This document shows, in pieces, positions 18,390 through 27,291 of a stretch of 62,909 nt of DNA. The stretch comes from Paenibacillus sp. GM2. GTDB lineage: Bacteria > Bacillota > Bacilli > Paenibacillales > Paenibacillaceae. The notes under the pieces are model-generated. The model saw only the letters and a list, made by a program, of their open reading frames with translations, searched no databases and was not told the origin of the DNA. The position numbers and the translations under genes were made by a program. Where the stretch lies: positions 957,463 to 1,020,371 of the forward strand of contig NZ_LN831279.1 in assembly GCF_900069005.2 (NCBI RefSeq), given 5' to 3'. Each line of letters starts with the position of its first letter. The stretch's first letter is position 1.

Positions 18390-19880
18390 GTGCAGAAGCT
18401 CTATTCGGATTTGCAGCGGAATGAAGCCTATCTTCGCCAGCTGTATAACCATTGTTCAGATGTAATGTACCATTCTTTCCTGATCGAAGGCAGGACCAAA
18501 GCTTTGATAATGCATATCGAGGGATTAGCGGATACTGAAGGAATTGAACGGTTTGTTGTTACTCCACTAATGCTGGAGGGGAACGAAAACTGTGAGGATA
18601 TAGGAGATTTGATCAGACGAAGAGTATCATCACTGCAAGTGAAAAAATTTACTTTATTTAGCGAGTGCGCGGAAGCTTTATCGGACGGCAATACGATATT
18701 GATCATTGAGGGGCAGACAGCCTGTTATAGCTTTGGCATGACAAAGTGGGAGAAACGGGCCGTAGAAGAGCCGTCTGCAGAAGTAGGAATCAGAGGGCCC
18801 AGGGAAGGATTTACCGAAGATTTGCGTACCAATACCTCACAAATCAGGCGCATTATTAAAACTCCGAAGCTTAAAATGGAATCCGTTAAAATCGGCGAAT
18901 ATACACGGACGAGTGTCGTTCTGGCTTATATTGAAGATCTTGTGGACGAAACACTGATTGAGGAGATCCGGAGCCGGCTTAACCATATCCGGATCGACGG
19001 CATATTGGAGAGCGGTTATATTGAGGAAATGATTGAGGATCATCCCTATTCCCCCTTTCCGCAATTGCTGAGTACCGAGCGGCCGGATGTCGTCTCCAGT
19101 TGTCTTCTGGAAGGAAGGGCGGCGATTCTGACGGAAGGTACACCTTTTGTTCTGGTCGCTCCGGTTACTTTCTTCTCGCTGCTCCAGTCGCAGGAGGATT
19201 ATTATCAGCGTTCAATAATTACTACAACCATTCGCTGGTTGCGCTACAGCTTTGTTGCCGTTGCTCTTTTGCTTCCGTCCTTATATGTGGCCGTGATTAC
19301 CTTTCATCAAGAGATGGTGCCCGGTTCACTGCTCATTAGTATGGCAAGCTCCCGGGAAGCTGTTCCTTTTCCGGCATTAATAGAAGCGTTAATTATGGAG
19401 ATTACCTTTGAAGCGCTGCGCGAAGCGGGAGTGCGGCTGCCTAAGCAGGTCGGGGCTGCGGTCAGCATTGTAGGAGCGCTGGTTATCGGACAGGCGGCGG
19501 TTCAGGCCGGATTGGTGTCGGCGCCGATGATTATTGTGGTGGCAATTACCGGGATATCTTCGTTTATGATACCGCGCTACATTACAGGAATCGCCGTTCG
19601 ATTGCTGCGTTTTCCCTTGATTTTTCTGGCGGGCAGCCTTGGGCTTGTCGGGGTCGTGATGGGGGTTATCGCGATTGTGCTGCATATGTGCAATCTACGC
19701 TCTTTCGGAGTGCCCTATCTGTCCGAGATTAGCACACCCAATTTCAATGAATGGAAGGATACTCTGGCCAGGGAACACTGGTGGAAGATGAACACGCGCC
19801 CGCGGTTTATAGGCAAATACAAGAAATACCGGCAGCCCCCTGGACAAAGACCGGATCCAACCCGCGGAAACGGCAAATAG
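18390..19880 (+). CDS. Spore germination receptor A subunit (GerA family)
   Basis: 496 residues from the GTG at 18390, which has AAAGGAG 9 bases upstream. A soluble N-terminal domain (about 1-280) is followed by four to five membrane segments (from about 290). The family motifs are present: ERPDVVSSCLLEGRAAILTEGTPF before the membrane part, and FPALIEALIMEITFEALREAGVRLP then VGAAVSIVGALVIGQAAVQAGLVS in it. GerA subunits form the inner-spore-membrane germinant receptor with B and C subunits. First gene of a gerA-gerC-small-gerB operon. The germinant cannot be predicted. Expression by a forespore sigma factor is expected from the family; I could not identify the promoter. Confidence 0.92.
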   Translation: MQKLYSDLQRNEAYLRQLYNHCSDVMYHSFLIEGRTKALIMHIEGLADTEGIERFVVTPLMLEGNENCEDIGDLIRRRVSSLQVKKFTLFSECAEALSDGNTILIIEGQTACYSFGMTKWEKRAVEEPSAEVGIRGPREGFTEDLRTNTSQIRRIIKTPKLKMESVKIGEYTRTSVVLAYIEDLVDETLIEEIRSRLNHIRIDGILESGYIEEMIEDHPYSPFPQLLSTERPDVVSSCLLEGRAAILTEGTPFVLVAPVTFFSLLQSQEDYYQRSIITTTIRWLRYSFVAVALLLPSLYVAVITFHQEMVPGSLLISMASSREAVPFPALIEALIMEITFEALREAGVRLPKQVGAAVSIVGALVIGQAAVQAGLVSAPMIIVVAITGISSFMIPRYITGIAVRLLRFPLIFLAGSLGLVGVVMGVIAIVLHMCNLRSFGVPYLSEISTPNFNEWKDTLAREHWWKMNTRPRFIGKYKKYRQPPGQRPDPTRGNGK

Positions 19881-19918
19881 ATTGGGATTGGGCAGCTTCA
19901 GTGAGGAGTGTTGAAACT

Positions 19919-21103
19919 ATGAAAAAAGCTTGGATCTTGAAAGCTGTGATTTCTTTTCCGCTGCTTCTATTGTTAGGCGGCTGCTGGGACCGTATTGAAC
20001 TTGATGATATGGCCCTGATTTCTGCGCTCGCTTTTGATGAAGCCGAGAATAATGAGGTTCGGGCAACCGTACAGGTTATCCTTCCCCAGGCCCAGATCGG
20101 ATCGGGAACATCCGGAGGAGGCACTTCCCCAGCAGTGGCAAAGACTACGGTTCAATCAGAAACGGGCATTGATATTGCAGATGCTCTCTCCAAGCTGCAG
20201 CGGGAATTATCCAGAGATATGTTCTGGGGGCAATGCAGAATCTTTATTTTTAGCGAGGCGGTTGCTAAATCCGGAATACGACAACATCTGGATTATTTAG
20301 TTCGATTTCCTGAGTCAAGAGAGCGTGCCTATATGTTTGTAAGCAAAGGAGAAGCGTCGAAAGCGCTTGAAGTGTTTCCTAAGCTGGAGAACTCCTCGGC
20401 CGAAGTGCTGCGAAGGCTGGCGGATCTGCATATCGGCATACGGGTCACGCTGCACCAATTGAGTCTCATGCTGAACGGGGAATCCCAGGCGGCCATTTTG
20501 CCGATGGTCCATATACTTCCGGAAAAAGAATCGGCGAAGCCGCTGGAGACCATTCCATATCTGATGGGGAGTGCCATCTTTAGAAAAGACAGAATGATCG
20601 GGGAATTGTCTGAAGGGGACACAAGGGGGGTAATGTGGCTGAGGGATGAAATTAAAGAGTACACGGTCGTGTTTAAAGCACCGGAACCGGAGCAGGGCAT
20701 TATCGCTTTGAAACCCGTGTGGGCCAACATTAAGCTGATTCCCAAGATTGAGGATGATGTATGGAAGATAACGGTTAAGGTGGTGACAGAAGGGGATATT
20801 ATAAAGAATAGTACCTCGCTGAATCCTATGGACCCGTCTTCCCTTCAAGCTATGAACAGGGGATTCAAAAATGATGTCTACGAGCGAATAAAGGTAGCTC
20901 TTGATAAGACTCAACGTGAGTACAAGATAGACATTTTGGATTTCGCCCGGGAGTTCCACCGGAAATATCCCAAACAATGGGAGAAAGTGAAGGATAACTG
21001 GGAAGAACGATTCCCCGAGGTGCAAATTATAACGGATATTGAAACAAAGATTCTTAGACCGGGATTAATCTCTTCATCGCAGGGAGACGTGAAAATGAAA
21101 TGA
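19919..21103 (+). CDS. Spore germination lipoprotein C subunit (Ger(x)C family)
   Basis: 394 residues from the ATG at 19919 (GAGGAG 10 bases upstream). The N-terminus is a lipoprotein signal with lipobox LLGGC, directly followed by WDRIELDDMALISALAFDEAE, the typical GerC beginning. The rest shows the family pattern: SRDMFWGQCRIFIFSEAVAK, a domain-2 segment, and the C-terminal YPKQWEKVKDNWEERF. It is the outer-face lipoprotein of the germinant receptor. It overlaps the next small gene by 4 bases (ATGA), so the two are translationally coupled. Confidence 0.92.
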   Translation: MKKAWILKAVISFPLLLLLGGCWDRIELDDMALISALAFDEAENNEVRATVQVILPQAQIGSGTSGGGTSPAVAKTTVQSETGIDIADALSKLQRELSRDMFWGQCRIFIFSEAVAKSGIRQHLDYLVRFPESRERAYMFVSKGEASKALEVFPKLENSSAEVLRRLADLHIGIRVTLHQLSLMLNGESQAAILPMVHILPEKESAKPLETIPYLMGSAIFRKDRMIGELSEGDTRGVMWLRDEIKEYTVVFKAPEPEQGIIALKPVWANIKLIPKIEDDVWKITVKVVTEGDIIKNSTSLNPMDPSSLQAMNRGFKNDVYERIKVALDKTQREYKIDILDFAREFHRKYPKQWEKVKDNWEERFPEVQIITDIETKILRPGLISSSQGDVKMK

Positions 21104-21321
21104 AATGGCATTTTTTTCTGATGATTTTGATCATGACCTTGCTGGTCATTCTGCTGGAGTGGAAGGGACTGAAAACCAGACCAATAAGGGATAAAGTTGT
21201 ATTTATCTCGCTGCTCCTTCTGGTGCTGGGCTTGTCCATGCTCGACCTCCCCAATACGCCGGGGCCAACTACCCTGATCCTGCTCATCTATAAACCGCTC
21301 GAGAGACTGCTGGAGCTGTAA
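21100..21321 (+). CDS. Small two-helix membrane protein within the ger operon
   Basis: 73 residues with two hydrophobic segments (about 3-19 and 34-48), starting at the ATGA overlap with gerC. Its place between the C and B genes recalls the small D-type proteins reported for some ger operons, which modulate receptor function. Sequence alone does not prove homology. Confidence 0.7.
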   Translation: MKWHFFLMILIMTLLVILLEWKGLKTRPIRDKVVFISLLLLVLGLSMLDLPNTPGPTTLILLIYKPLERLLEL

Positions 21322-21364
21322 CGTAATTGCATGGGATTGACTAAACAAGGAGAGGTGAGAATTG

Positions 21365-22462
21365 ATGCTGGAAAAAGGGGGAATTTCCTCTTTTCAAATG
21401 GGGCTTATGCTGTACCCGGCTGTACTGGCTTCCGGTTTTCTGGTATTGCCTACGTTAACAGCCCAATATGCACAAAATGATCTTTGGCTCACTGGCTTAT
21501 TGGCGGCTGTAGCAGGGGTTATTGCAGTATATACGGCAACCCGTTTACATGAATTTTACCCCGGACAGACGATTATTCAATATAGCGTAGAAATTCTCGG
21601 CAAAGTTCCCGGGAAAATATTAGGGCTTTGGATTATTTTTTATAATTTACATACCGCGGGTGCAATCACCCGGCAATATGCGGATTTCGTAACCGGCAAT
21701 TTCCTGTTCAAAACACCTGTCATGGTGATTATGGTAACGCTGATGTTTCTATGTACAATCGCCGTCCGCGGCGGTGTAGAAGTGTTGGCCAGAAGCAATG
21801 TTCTTTTCTTTCCCGTATTTATATTCCCAATCTTTTTTATGCTGCTGCTGATTCCAGATCTGGACCCGAAGGCGATTCTCCCGGTTTTAAGTCATGGGCT
21901 CACTCCAGTACTTAAAGGTTCGTTCTCTATGATGGGCTGGTTAAGCGAGTTTTTTCTGATGAGTTTTCTGCTGCCCAGTGTGACGGATCCGCAGAAGGGG
22001 AGAAAATGGGGGTACATTTCGCTGGTCATTATCGTGCTGCTCCTTACTTACTCCAATCTGATGGCATTGTTTTTGCTGGGACCGGACTTAGGCAATAAAT
22101 TGTACCCGCTTCTTGTTGTCTTTCGTTATGTGAGCATCGGCACCTTTTTGGAAAATTTGGAGGCCTTTCTGCTTGGGATGTGGGTGGTCGGACATTTCTT
22201 GCAAATCAGTTTATATGTTTACGCGGCTACGCTCTCAATAACCCAATATTTTCGGGTTGCGGATTATCGTTCGGTTGTTTTTCCGATCGGGCTGTTTTGT
22301 CTAGTGCTTGGTATTTGGGATCTGCCCAATTTTTCAGTCTTTGCATATTGGATCAAGACGGCGGTCCCCTTCCATATCATGACTACCTACCTGCTTATGC
22401 CACTGTTTTTGCTATTTGTTGCCGTCCTGCGCAGACGGAAGAAAAAGCATGAACATAATTAG
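21365..22462 (+). CDS. Spore germination permease B subunit (GerAB family)
   Basis: 365 residues, about ten membrane segments across the whole length, of the amino acid/polyamine/organocation permease fold used by GerB subunits. AAGGAGAGGTG lies 7 bases before the ATG at 21365; a TTG three bases earlier is possible. It starts with the characteristic ISSFQMGLMLYPAVLASGFLVLP stretch seen in GerB proteins. This subunit is thought to bind the germinant. Last gene of the operon; a hairpin follows. Confidence 0.92.
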   Translation: MLEKGGISSFQMGLMLYPAVLASGFLVLPTLTAQYAQNDLWLTGLLAAVAGVIAVYTATRLHEFYPGQTIIQYSVEILGKVPGKILGLWIIFYNLHTAGAITRQYADFVTGNFLFKTPVMVIMVTLMFLCTIAVRGGVEVLARSNVLFFPVFIFPIFFMLLLIPDLDPKAILPVLSHGLTPVLKGSFSMMGWLSEFFLMSFLLPSVTDPQKGRKWGYISLVIIVLLLTYSNLMALFLLGPDLGNKLYPLLVVFRYVSIGTFLENLEAFLLGMWVVGHFLQISLYVYAATLSITQYFRVADYRSVVFPIGLFCLVLGIWDLPNFSVFAYWIKTAVPFHIMTTYLLMPLFLLFVAVLRRRKKKHEHN

Positions 22463-22467
22463 AAATA

Positions 22468-22511
22468 GGGGAAGCACTGCAGAAGGTATTTTAGCGTGCT
22501 CCCGATTTTAT
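22468..22511 (+). terminator. Probable terminator of the first ger operon
   Basis: GGGGAAGCAC pairs with GTGCTCCC (one bulge) and is followed by GATTTTATT, only a partial T-run. Confidence 0.5.
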
Positions 22512-22628
22512 TAGGTGTATTTGGAGCAGGCGCTCCATAGAAGACTCAAATCGTTGCGAGCTAGCTTGCCGCACCATTATGTAAGCGCTATACTCTTCTT
22601 AATCTATTATTAGAGAGGATGATGATCC

Positions 22629-24359
22629 ATGAGCAACCCTTCGTCTGATCTTGTAAATGGAACAGGAGGTCCGATAGCGCCGCGGGATCCGGTAGCCAAA
22701 CGCAGTGAGTTATACATATTGCATGAAGCTATGATTGAAGCAACGCCTCGTCCGGATGGGACGTTCTCGCAAGAAATTTACCTGGACGGCAATCGGCTTG
22801 TGGATAAGGCGCGGATTGCGGGCAATGTATCAGATGAAGCTATTCTTGAGCTTCTGAAGAGCTCTAGCGGGTTTCGCCGACTGGTACACAGTATTGGAAT
22901 CTCCGTTCAAGCGCATGAAGAGGAGATTGCTCAAGTTCATTTTACGCTTGAGCATCGAGGGAAGAACAAATCGGGATCCCGAATGAGCACCTCATGCCCT
23001 GCTGATGGCTCGGAAGCGCTTCTGATCCTGGACGATTTCGAAGCATCTCCGGATGATGATGTTCTTGCCAAATTCGCCTTTGAATTCGATCGAGCAGGCG
23101 CTCTGGCGACGACTAGCGTTGTTTTCTATCTGAATGATGGTTACCGGGTTCCGGAGCTTGTGAATGATTCACCGGTCGAGTTCGAGTCGCAGTCCTATCG
23201 GGAGATGATTAAGAAGTCTCTCATGTCTCCGGGCAATAACAAGAGATTGAAGGCGGCCATCGAGAAGGCGAAAAAAGGTGAATCTGTCACGATCGCTTAC
23301 ATTGGCGGCTCGATCACTCAGGGCGCAGGGGCAGTTCCGATTCATAGTCATTGTTACGCTTATCGTTCTTATGATCTCTTTAAACAAATGTTCGCTCCAC
23401 AGGAGGGCAGTTCGATTCGACTGATCAAGGCCGGTCTGGGGGGCACGCCGTCGGAGCTGGGTATTGTCCGCTATGATCGGGATGTACTGAAGGAAGGAAC
23501 CGCCCAGCCGGATATTGTCGTTGTGGAGTTTGCCGTGAATGATGCGAACGACGAGACGGAAGGAAATTGTTACGAGAGCCTGGTGCTCAAGGCGCTGAAC
23601 GCAAATAGCCGGCCCGCGGTAATTTTACTGTTCAGCGTGTTTATGAATGACTGGAATCTTCAGGATCGTCTAGCTCCTGTCGGACGGCATTATGATCTTC
23701 CGATGGTTAGTGTGAAGGATGCCGTTGTAGAGCAGTTCCGCTGGACTGCAGATCAGGGCAAGGTCATCTCTAAAAAGCAGTTTTTCTACGATATTTATCA
23801 TCCTACCAATGCGGGACATAGAGTTATGGCCGATTGCCTGGCCTGGCTATTCACAGTTACCGACCAGACCATCTCTGCGGAGGAGGATATCTCAACGGAC
23901 AAGCCGCCGATTATCGGGAATAATTATATGGGGATTCAACTCTTGGATCGCCTGAATGGCGAAGGGATCGCTCGGATTGATGCGGGGGGATTCCGGGAGA
24001 CAGATACCGATCTGCACACAGCAAATATGGACGATCATACTTACGGAACACCACAATTCCCTAATAACTGGATGCATACCGCTAAATCAGGGGTTGATCG
24101 CTTCAGGATGACACTTCGGAGTAAACGGCTTATTCTGGTGTTCAAAGACTCCGGAGATCCTGAATTCGGTACGGCAAATCTATGGGTAGACGGAAGGCTG
24201 GTGAGGCAGGGTGATCCACATATCGCGAATTGGACACATTGCAATGCGGTGATCCTCTATGACGAACAGGATTTGATGGAGCATACGGTGGAGATCGAAA
24301 TGGCAGCCGGACAGGAGGACAAGCACTTCACGATTTTAGGGTTCGGTTATGTGCTGTAA
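22629..24359 (+). CDS. SGNH/GDSL-family hydrolase
   Basis: 576 residues, no signal peptide. An N-terminal beta-rich part (1-215) precedes the esterase domain. SGNH blocks: block I GGSITQGAGA with the likely nucleophile S228; block II around GLGGTPSELG; block III in VVVEFAVNDAND; block V DIYHPTNAGH with D388 and H391. A C-terminal beta domain (about 420-576) resembles an accessory jelly roll. The enzyme probably removes acyl groups, perhaps from a carbohydrate, and is likely cytoplasmic. It is a single gene with its own terminator. The exact substrate is open. Confidence 0.8.
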   Translation: MSNPSSDLVNGTGGPIAPRDPVAKRSELYILHEAMIEATPRPDGTFSQEIYLDGNRLVDKARIAGNVSDEAILELLKSSSGFRRLVHSIGISVQAHEEEIAQVHFTLEHRGKNKSGSRMSTSCPADGSEALLILDDFEASPDDDVLAKFAFEFDRAGALATTSVVFYLNDGYRVPELVNDSPVEFESQSYREMIKKSLMSPGNNKRLKAAIEKAKKGESVTIAYIGGSITQGAGAVPIHSHCYAYRSYDLFKQMFAPQEGSSIRLIKAGLGGTPSELGIVRYDRDVLKEGTAQPDIVVVEFAVNDANDETEGNCYESLVLKALNANSRPAVILLFSVFMNDWNLQDRLAPVGRHYDLPMVSVKDAVVEQFRWTADQGKVISKKQFFYDIYHPTNAGHRVMADCLAWLFTVTDQTISAEEDISTDKPPIIGNNYMGIQLLDRLNGEGIARIDAGGFRETDTDLHTANMDDHTYGTPQFPNNWMHTAKSGVDRFRMTLRSKRLILVFKDSGDPEFGTANLWVDGRLVRQGDPHIANWTHCNAVILYDEQDLMEHTVEIEMAAGQEDKHFTILGFGYVL

Positions 24360-24428
24360 ATTAGACAACAACATAGAAACAAAGCAAGTTCTTCTGATGA
24401 ACAAAAGCCACGACCAAACGACCAAGCA

Positions 24429-24460
24429 AAAAGCAACCATTTATTATAATGGTTGCTTTT
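24429..24460 (+). terminator. Bidirectional intrinsic terminator
   Basis: AAAAGCAACCAT pairs with ATGGTTGCTTTT around a short AT loop, with T-runs on both strands. It separates the convergent SGNH hydrolase and DoxX genes. Confidence 0.85.
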
Positions 24461-24524
24461 ATGATTTCCAGCAGTTTAATCCTGAGAAAAAGGGAAAATA
24501 GCAGAAGCGGGAGTTGTTTTTATT

Positions 24525-25013
24525 TTACCTTGTTGCTTCGAACTTTCCACCCGGCTTCCGGATGGATCGATGACGGAAATAATACGTCCAAATTGATACA
24601 CCAACGGACAAAAACAGGATCTGCATGAGCGTACGGGGGATCAAGGCGTCTTCAGGACTGGTATAGAGGCCGTTAATCGCTATGTATAGATTGGCAGGAA
24701 ACATGGCGATCAGCAGTAGCGACAGCCCGCCAGATGCCCAAAGGACAGTAGGACGCCACAATAAACCTATCGCTCCGATCCATTCCAGCACACCGGTGAT
24801 CGTTACGATGAGGCCGGGATATGGCAGAACAGGCGGGACCATATCGATGAGCTCCGTGCGAAGATAGACGAAGTGAACCGTCCCGGTCAGCATGAACATC
24901 GCCGCGAGACCGCCCCGAAGCGCAACCGGCCATGGGCGCAATCGCTGTACACCGACAGCACCTGCAATGAGAAGAATAACCGTGACGACAATCAGCACAA
25001 TAACGGGTTCCAT
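24525..25013 (-). CDS. DoxX-family membrane protein
   Basis: 162 residues from the ATG at 25013, which has AGGAGG 7 bases upstream. Four to five membrane segments and the DoxX pattern: GLAAMFMLTGTVHFV, then LVTITGVLEWIGAIGLL with the conserved Glu. DoxX-like proteins are small quinone- or redox-linked membrane proteins whose exact role varies. A MarR regulator is 72 bases upstream in the same orientation, and the gap carries a copy of the putative MarR operator, so expression is probably repressed by it. A ligand such as a quinone or electrophile is plausible but unproven. Confidence 0.8.
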   Translation of the reverse strand: MEPVIVLIVVTVILLIAGAVGVQRLRPWPVALRGGLAAMFMLTGTVHFVYLRTELIDMVPPVLPYPGLIVTITGVLEWIGAIGLLWRPTVLWASGGLSLLLIAMFPANLYIAINGLYTSPEDALIPRTLMQILFLSVGVSIWTYYFRHRSIRKPGGKFEATR

Positions 25014-25046
25014 AATATAACCTCCTAAATAGTAAATCATTAATGA

Positions 25047-25061
25047 GTATAGGTACTAAAC
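25047..25061 (-). promoter_or_regulatory. Putative MarR operator upstream of the DoxX gene
   Basis: On the minus strand GTTTAGTACCTATAC, a near palindrome with half-sites GTTTAG and CTATAC. It overlaps a possible promoter (TTTAGA, 16 bases, TATACT). The same 15-base pattern recurs at the marR gene's own promoter and at the second MarR locus near 30.4-31 kb. Confidence 0.6.
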
Positions 25062-25085
25062 ACTTTGTCTAAAAAAAATTAGCGC

Positions 25086-25544
25086 CTAATTATGGGATAA
25101 ACGTTCTTCCAATTTCGTTAAGAAATCTTTGATCCCTCGCGCCTGTTCGTTAGGAGCATCCCCCAATACCTCTACAACCATATGTTTAAATTGGTTCAGA
25201 TATTCCAAGTGACGGGCATAGGCGATTTCACCTTTAGGGGTGACCTTAAGCATCAATCTGGACTGATTGCGGGCATCTTTTTCTTTGCTCACCAGCCCTT
25301 TCTGCTCGAGCTTTTTCAATACCTGGGATATAGCTCCTTTCGTTACGCCGCAGCGTTCAGCCAGCGCTGTAATGTGAATGCCTTCATGCTCCTTGATTTC
25401 AGCGAGCGTATAGATCTCGGAATGAAATAACGGTTCCTCTACACCATAATCCCTAATCTTTCGATCTTGTTTCCCAAACGCCTGGAACACGTCCAGAAGG
25501 AGACTTCCAATGCTCTCATTTGTAAGTTTCTCACTGTTCATCAT
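25086..25544 (-). CDS. MarR-family transcriptional regulator (first locus)
   Basis: 152 residues from the ATG at 25544. The winged-helix core is clear: ITALAERCGVTKGAISQVLKKLEQKGLV (helix-turn-helix), then the wing KDARNQSRLMLKVTPKG. No Cys, so not of the OhrR thiol-switch type. The start is not preceded by a ribosome site; a strong promoter ends a few bases upstream, so the mRNA is probably leaderless. An upstream TTG start would lie inside the promoter. It likely represses itself and the DoxX gene through the GTTTAG-N3-CTATAC sites. Confidence 0.88.
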   Translation of the reverse strand: MMNSEKLTNESIGSLLLDVFQAFGKQDRKIRDYGVEEPLFHSEIYTLAEIKEHEGIHITALAERCGVTKGAISQVLKKLEQKGLVSKEKDARNQSRLMLKVTPKGEIAYARHLEYLNQFKHMVVEVLGDAPNEQARGIKDFLTKLEERLSHN

Positions 25545-25550
25545 GAAAGT

Positions 25551-25579
25551 AGTGTATAGCAACTAAACCCTTTTGTCAA
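25551..25579 (-). promoter_or_regulatory. Promoter and operator of the first marR gene
   Basis: Minus strand TTGACA (25574-25579), 17-base spacer, TACACT (25551-25556). The predicted transcription start is at about 25544, the A of the ATG. The operator-like GTTTAGTTGCTATAC (25554-25568) fills the spacer and touches the -10 box, ideal for repression. Confidence 0.75.
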
Positions 25580-25736
25580 ATCCTTCCCTTACTTGTAAAA
25601 CAAGAGGCAACAACCGGGGATAACCTTTCGAACTGATCAATCGATAAAACCAGTCCTCCATGCCGTTGAAACCTCCTCTTCGACAGTGATACAATTTGAA
25701 CAGTTCCTCAAAATAAAATGTCCTCGATGGAGTCCT

Positions 25737-26288
25737 ATGAAAAAATCTTTACCCAATATTTTGACTTTTCTAAGAATCCCTCTGTCCCTTTTGATGCTGG
25801 TATGTATAGAAAGAACAAGCATTTTATTAGTGTTGTATATAATTTGCGGAATAAGCGATGTGCTGGATGGATTTCTTGCCCGTCGCCTCAACGTAGGTTC
25901 TTCTTTTGGTGCAAAAATTGACAGTCTTGCGGATGTTGTTTTTTATAGCGTAATAATTATAATCACGCCGCTTTTAATACCCACTGACAGGTTGTTTATT
26001 GTTATATTTGCTTTGGTGGCTACCGTCAGGTTATTCAATGTCGCGCTTGTAAAGCGAAAATTTCGGCAATGGGGTGGACTGCACACAATCGCCAACAAAG
26101 CAGCGGGCCTTACATTGATCGCCTTGTGGCCGGTTTGCATTTACCTTGGCTTTATACCGGTATGGGCCGTCGTCACGATCGGAAGCATAACCTTTCTATC
26201 TGCACTGGAGGAAAGCGCTTTGTTGCTGTCACGTAAATCGTACAATCCAAACGAAAAAAGCATCTTTTTGCGAAAACATAAAAATTAA
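25737..26288 (+). CDS. CDP-alcohol phosphatidyltransferase
   Basis: 183 residues from the ATG at 25737. The family signature is complete: D41-x2-D44-G45-x2-A48-R49 ... G58-x3-D62-x3-D66, within a membrane protein of about six segments. These enzymes transfer a phosphatidyl group from CDP-diacylglycerol to an alcohol such as glycerol phosphate or serine; the acceptor cannot be told from sequence. A TTGAAA/TACAAT promoter (18-base spacer) is possible at 25666-25695. Single gene, divergent from marR. Confidence 0.85.
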   Translation: MKKSLPNILTFLRIPLSLLMLVCIERTSILLVLYIICGISDVLDGFLARRLNVGSSFGAKIDSLADVVFYSVIIIITPLLIPTDRLFIVIFALVATVRLFNVALVKRKFRQWGGLHTIANKAAGLTLIALWPVCIYLGFIPVWAVVTIGSITFLSALEESALLLSRKSYNPNEKSIFLRKHKN

Positions 26289-26473
26289 ATGCCCTCCAGG
26301 ATCACTTCGCCAATGAACAGTTTCCCATCTCGGCTTGGTATAGCCGTATAATAGCTTATGCATTTACACTGGTCGAGCAACAGCCCGCTCAGAATTATCA
26401 AGGAGAATACTTATCCAGATATTTCGATGCGGCGTTGCGGATACCTCAGAACAAGTGCAAGCAGTATTTATAG
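26282..26473 (+). pseudogene. Orphan C-terminal gene remnant
   Basis: A frame without any start codon, bounded by a stop at 26279 and a stop at 26471, encodes about 63 residues with ordinary protein composition (NALQDHFANEQFPISAWYSR, later EYLSRYFDAALRIPQNK). It begins inside the end of the previous gene. It reads like the tail of a decayed gene. Family not recognised. Confidence 0.4.
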
Positions 26474-26560
26474 GAAGTAGATATTGGGCAAGGAGGGCCA
26501 AAATGTGGCAGAACAAGCAAAAGTTGAACATAGAATAAAACGATAAGACGATAGTTCAGA

Positions 26561-26615
26561 TTGACTTTCGTAAAGAATGATTGTAATATATAGCCAAATG
26601 TTAGTGATCACTAAC
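26561..26615 (+). promoter_or_regulatory. tetR promoter with palindromic operator
   Basis: TTGACT (26561-26566), 17-base spacer, TAATAT (26584-26589). The 16-base perfect palindrome GTTAGTGATCACTAAC (26600-26615) lies at about +4. The same half-sites (GTTAGT/ACTAAC, 4-base centre) occur again at 27252-27267 before the SRPBCC gene. Confidence 0.75.
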
Positions 26616-26653
26616 TATCGGCAACAAACCATACTGAGAAAGGTATATGTTTG

Positions 26654-27235
26654 ATGAATATGCAGACCTTGGACAATAAAAGTAAATTGATGCTGACCGC
26701 TATCGATTTAATGGCTGAAAAAGGATACAAAGGTGTCTCGACCAAAGAAATCGCCGCAGTAGCAGGTGTCAGCGAGATGACTTTGTTTCGCAATTTCGGA
26801 AGTAAACAGAATTTGCTTGAGCAAGCCGTTGATCGTTATCATTACTCCGTTGAAATGGAAAAGCTTTTTAAAGAGGATATCAAATGGGATTTGAAAGAGG
26901 ATTTATTTACGATTTGCCAAATGTACCATGACATCATGCAGCGTAACCGCAAATTGTTTATTATCGTCTTGAGTGATAACGAATTAACAAGTATCCGCGA
27001 GAAGGCAGACAGGCATCCGCGCAAATTTCTGGAATTGTTAACGAAATATTTTGACGAGATGCAAAGTAAGCACAAAATGATATCCACGGACGCGCAAACT
27101 CAGGCTATGACGTTGATGTGGCTAAATTACGGAGCTTTTATGTCGCAGTTGTTCGGTGCGTCGTTTACTGAAGTTACGATGCAAGATTTTATGCATTCGA
27201 GTATCGATCTATTTGTTAAGGCATTGACCCCATGA
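26654..27235 (+). CDS. TetR-family transcriptional regulator
   Basis: 193 residues from the ATG at 26654 (a TTG three bases earlier is possible). The N-terminal helix-turn-helix is typical: AIDLMAEKGYKGVSTKEIAAVAGVSEMTLFRNFGSKQNLLEQAV. The C-terminal ligand-binding part has no recognisable ligand signature. It is expected to repress its own promoter and the following SRPBCC-VOC pair through the two 16-base palindromes. Confidence 0.9.
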   Translation: MNMQTLDNKSKLMLTAIDLMAEKGYKGVSTKEIAAVAGVSEMTLFRNFGSKQNLLEQAVDRYHYSVEMEKLFKEDIKWDLKEDLFTICQMYHDIMQRNRKLFIIVLSDNELTSIREKADRHPRKFLELLTKYFDEMQSKHKMISTDAQTQAMTLMWLNYGAFMSQLFGASFTEVTMQDFMHSSIDLFVKALTP

Positions 27236-27267
27236 TTTTTTTACTCATAGTGTTAGTTAGTACTAAC
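27224..27267 (+). promoter_or_regulatory. Second TetR operator and likely promoter for the SRPBCC-VOC pair
   Basis: GTTAGTTAGTACTAAC (27252-27267) shares both half-sites with the operator upstream of tetR. A promoter is possible just before it: TTGACC (27224-27229), 18-base spacer, TAGTGT (27248-27253). Confidence 0.65.
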
Positions 27268-27291
27268 AAACATAATAAGCGAGGTGTAGTG

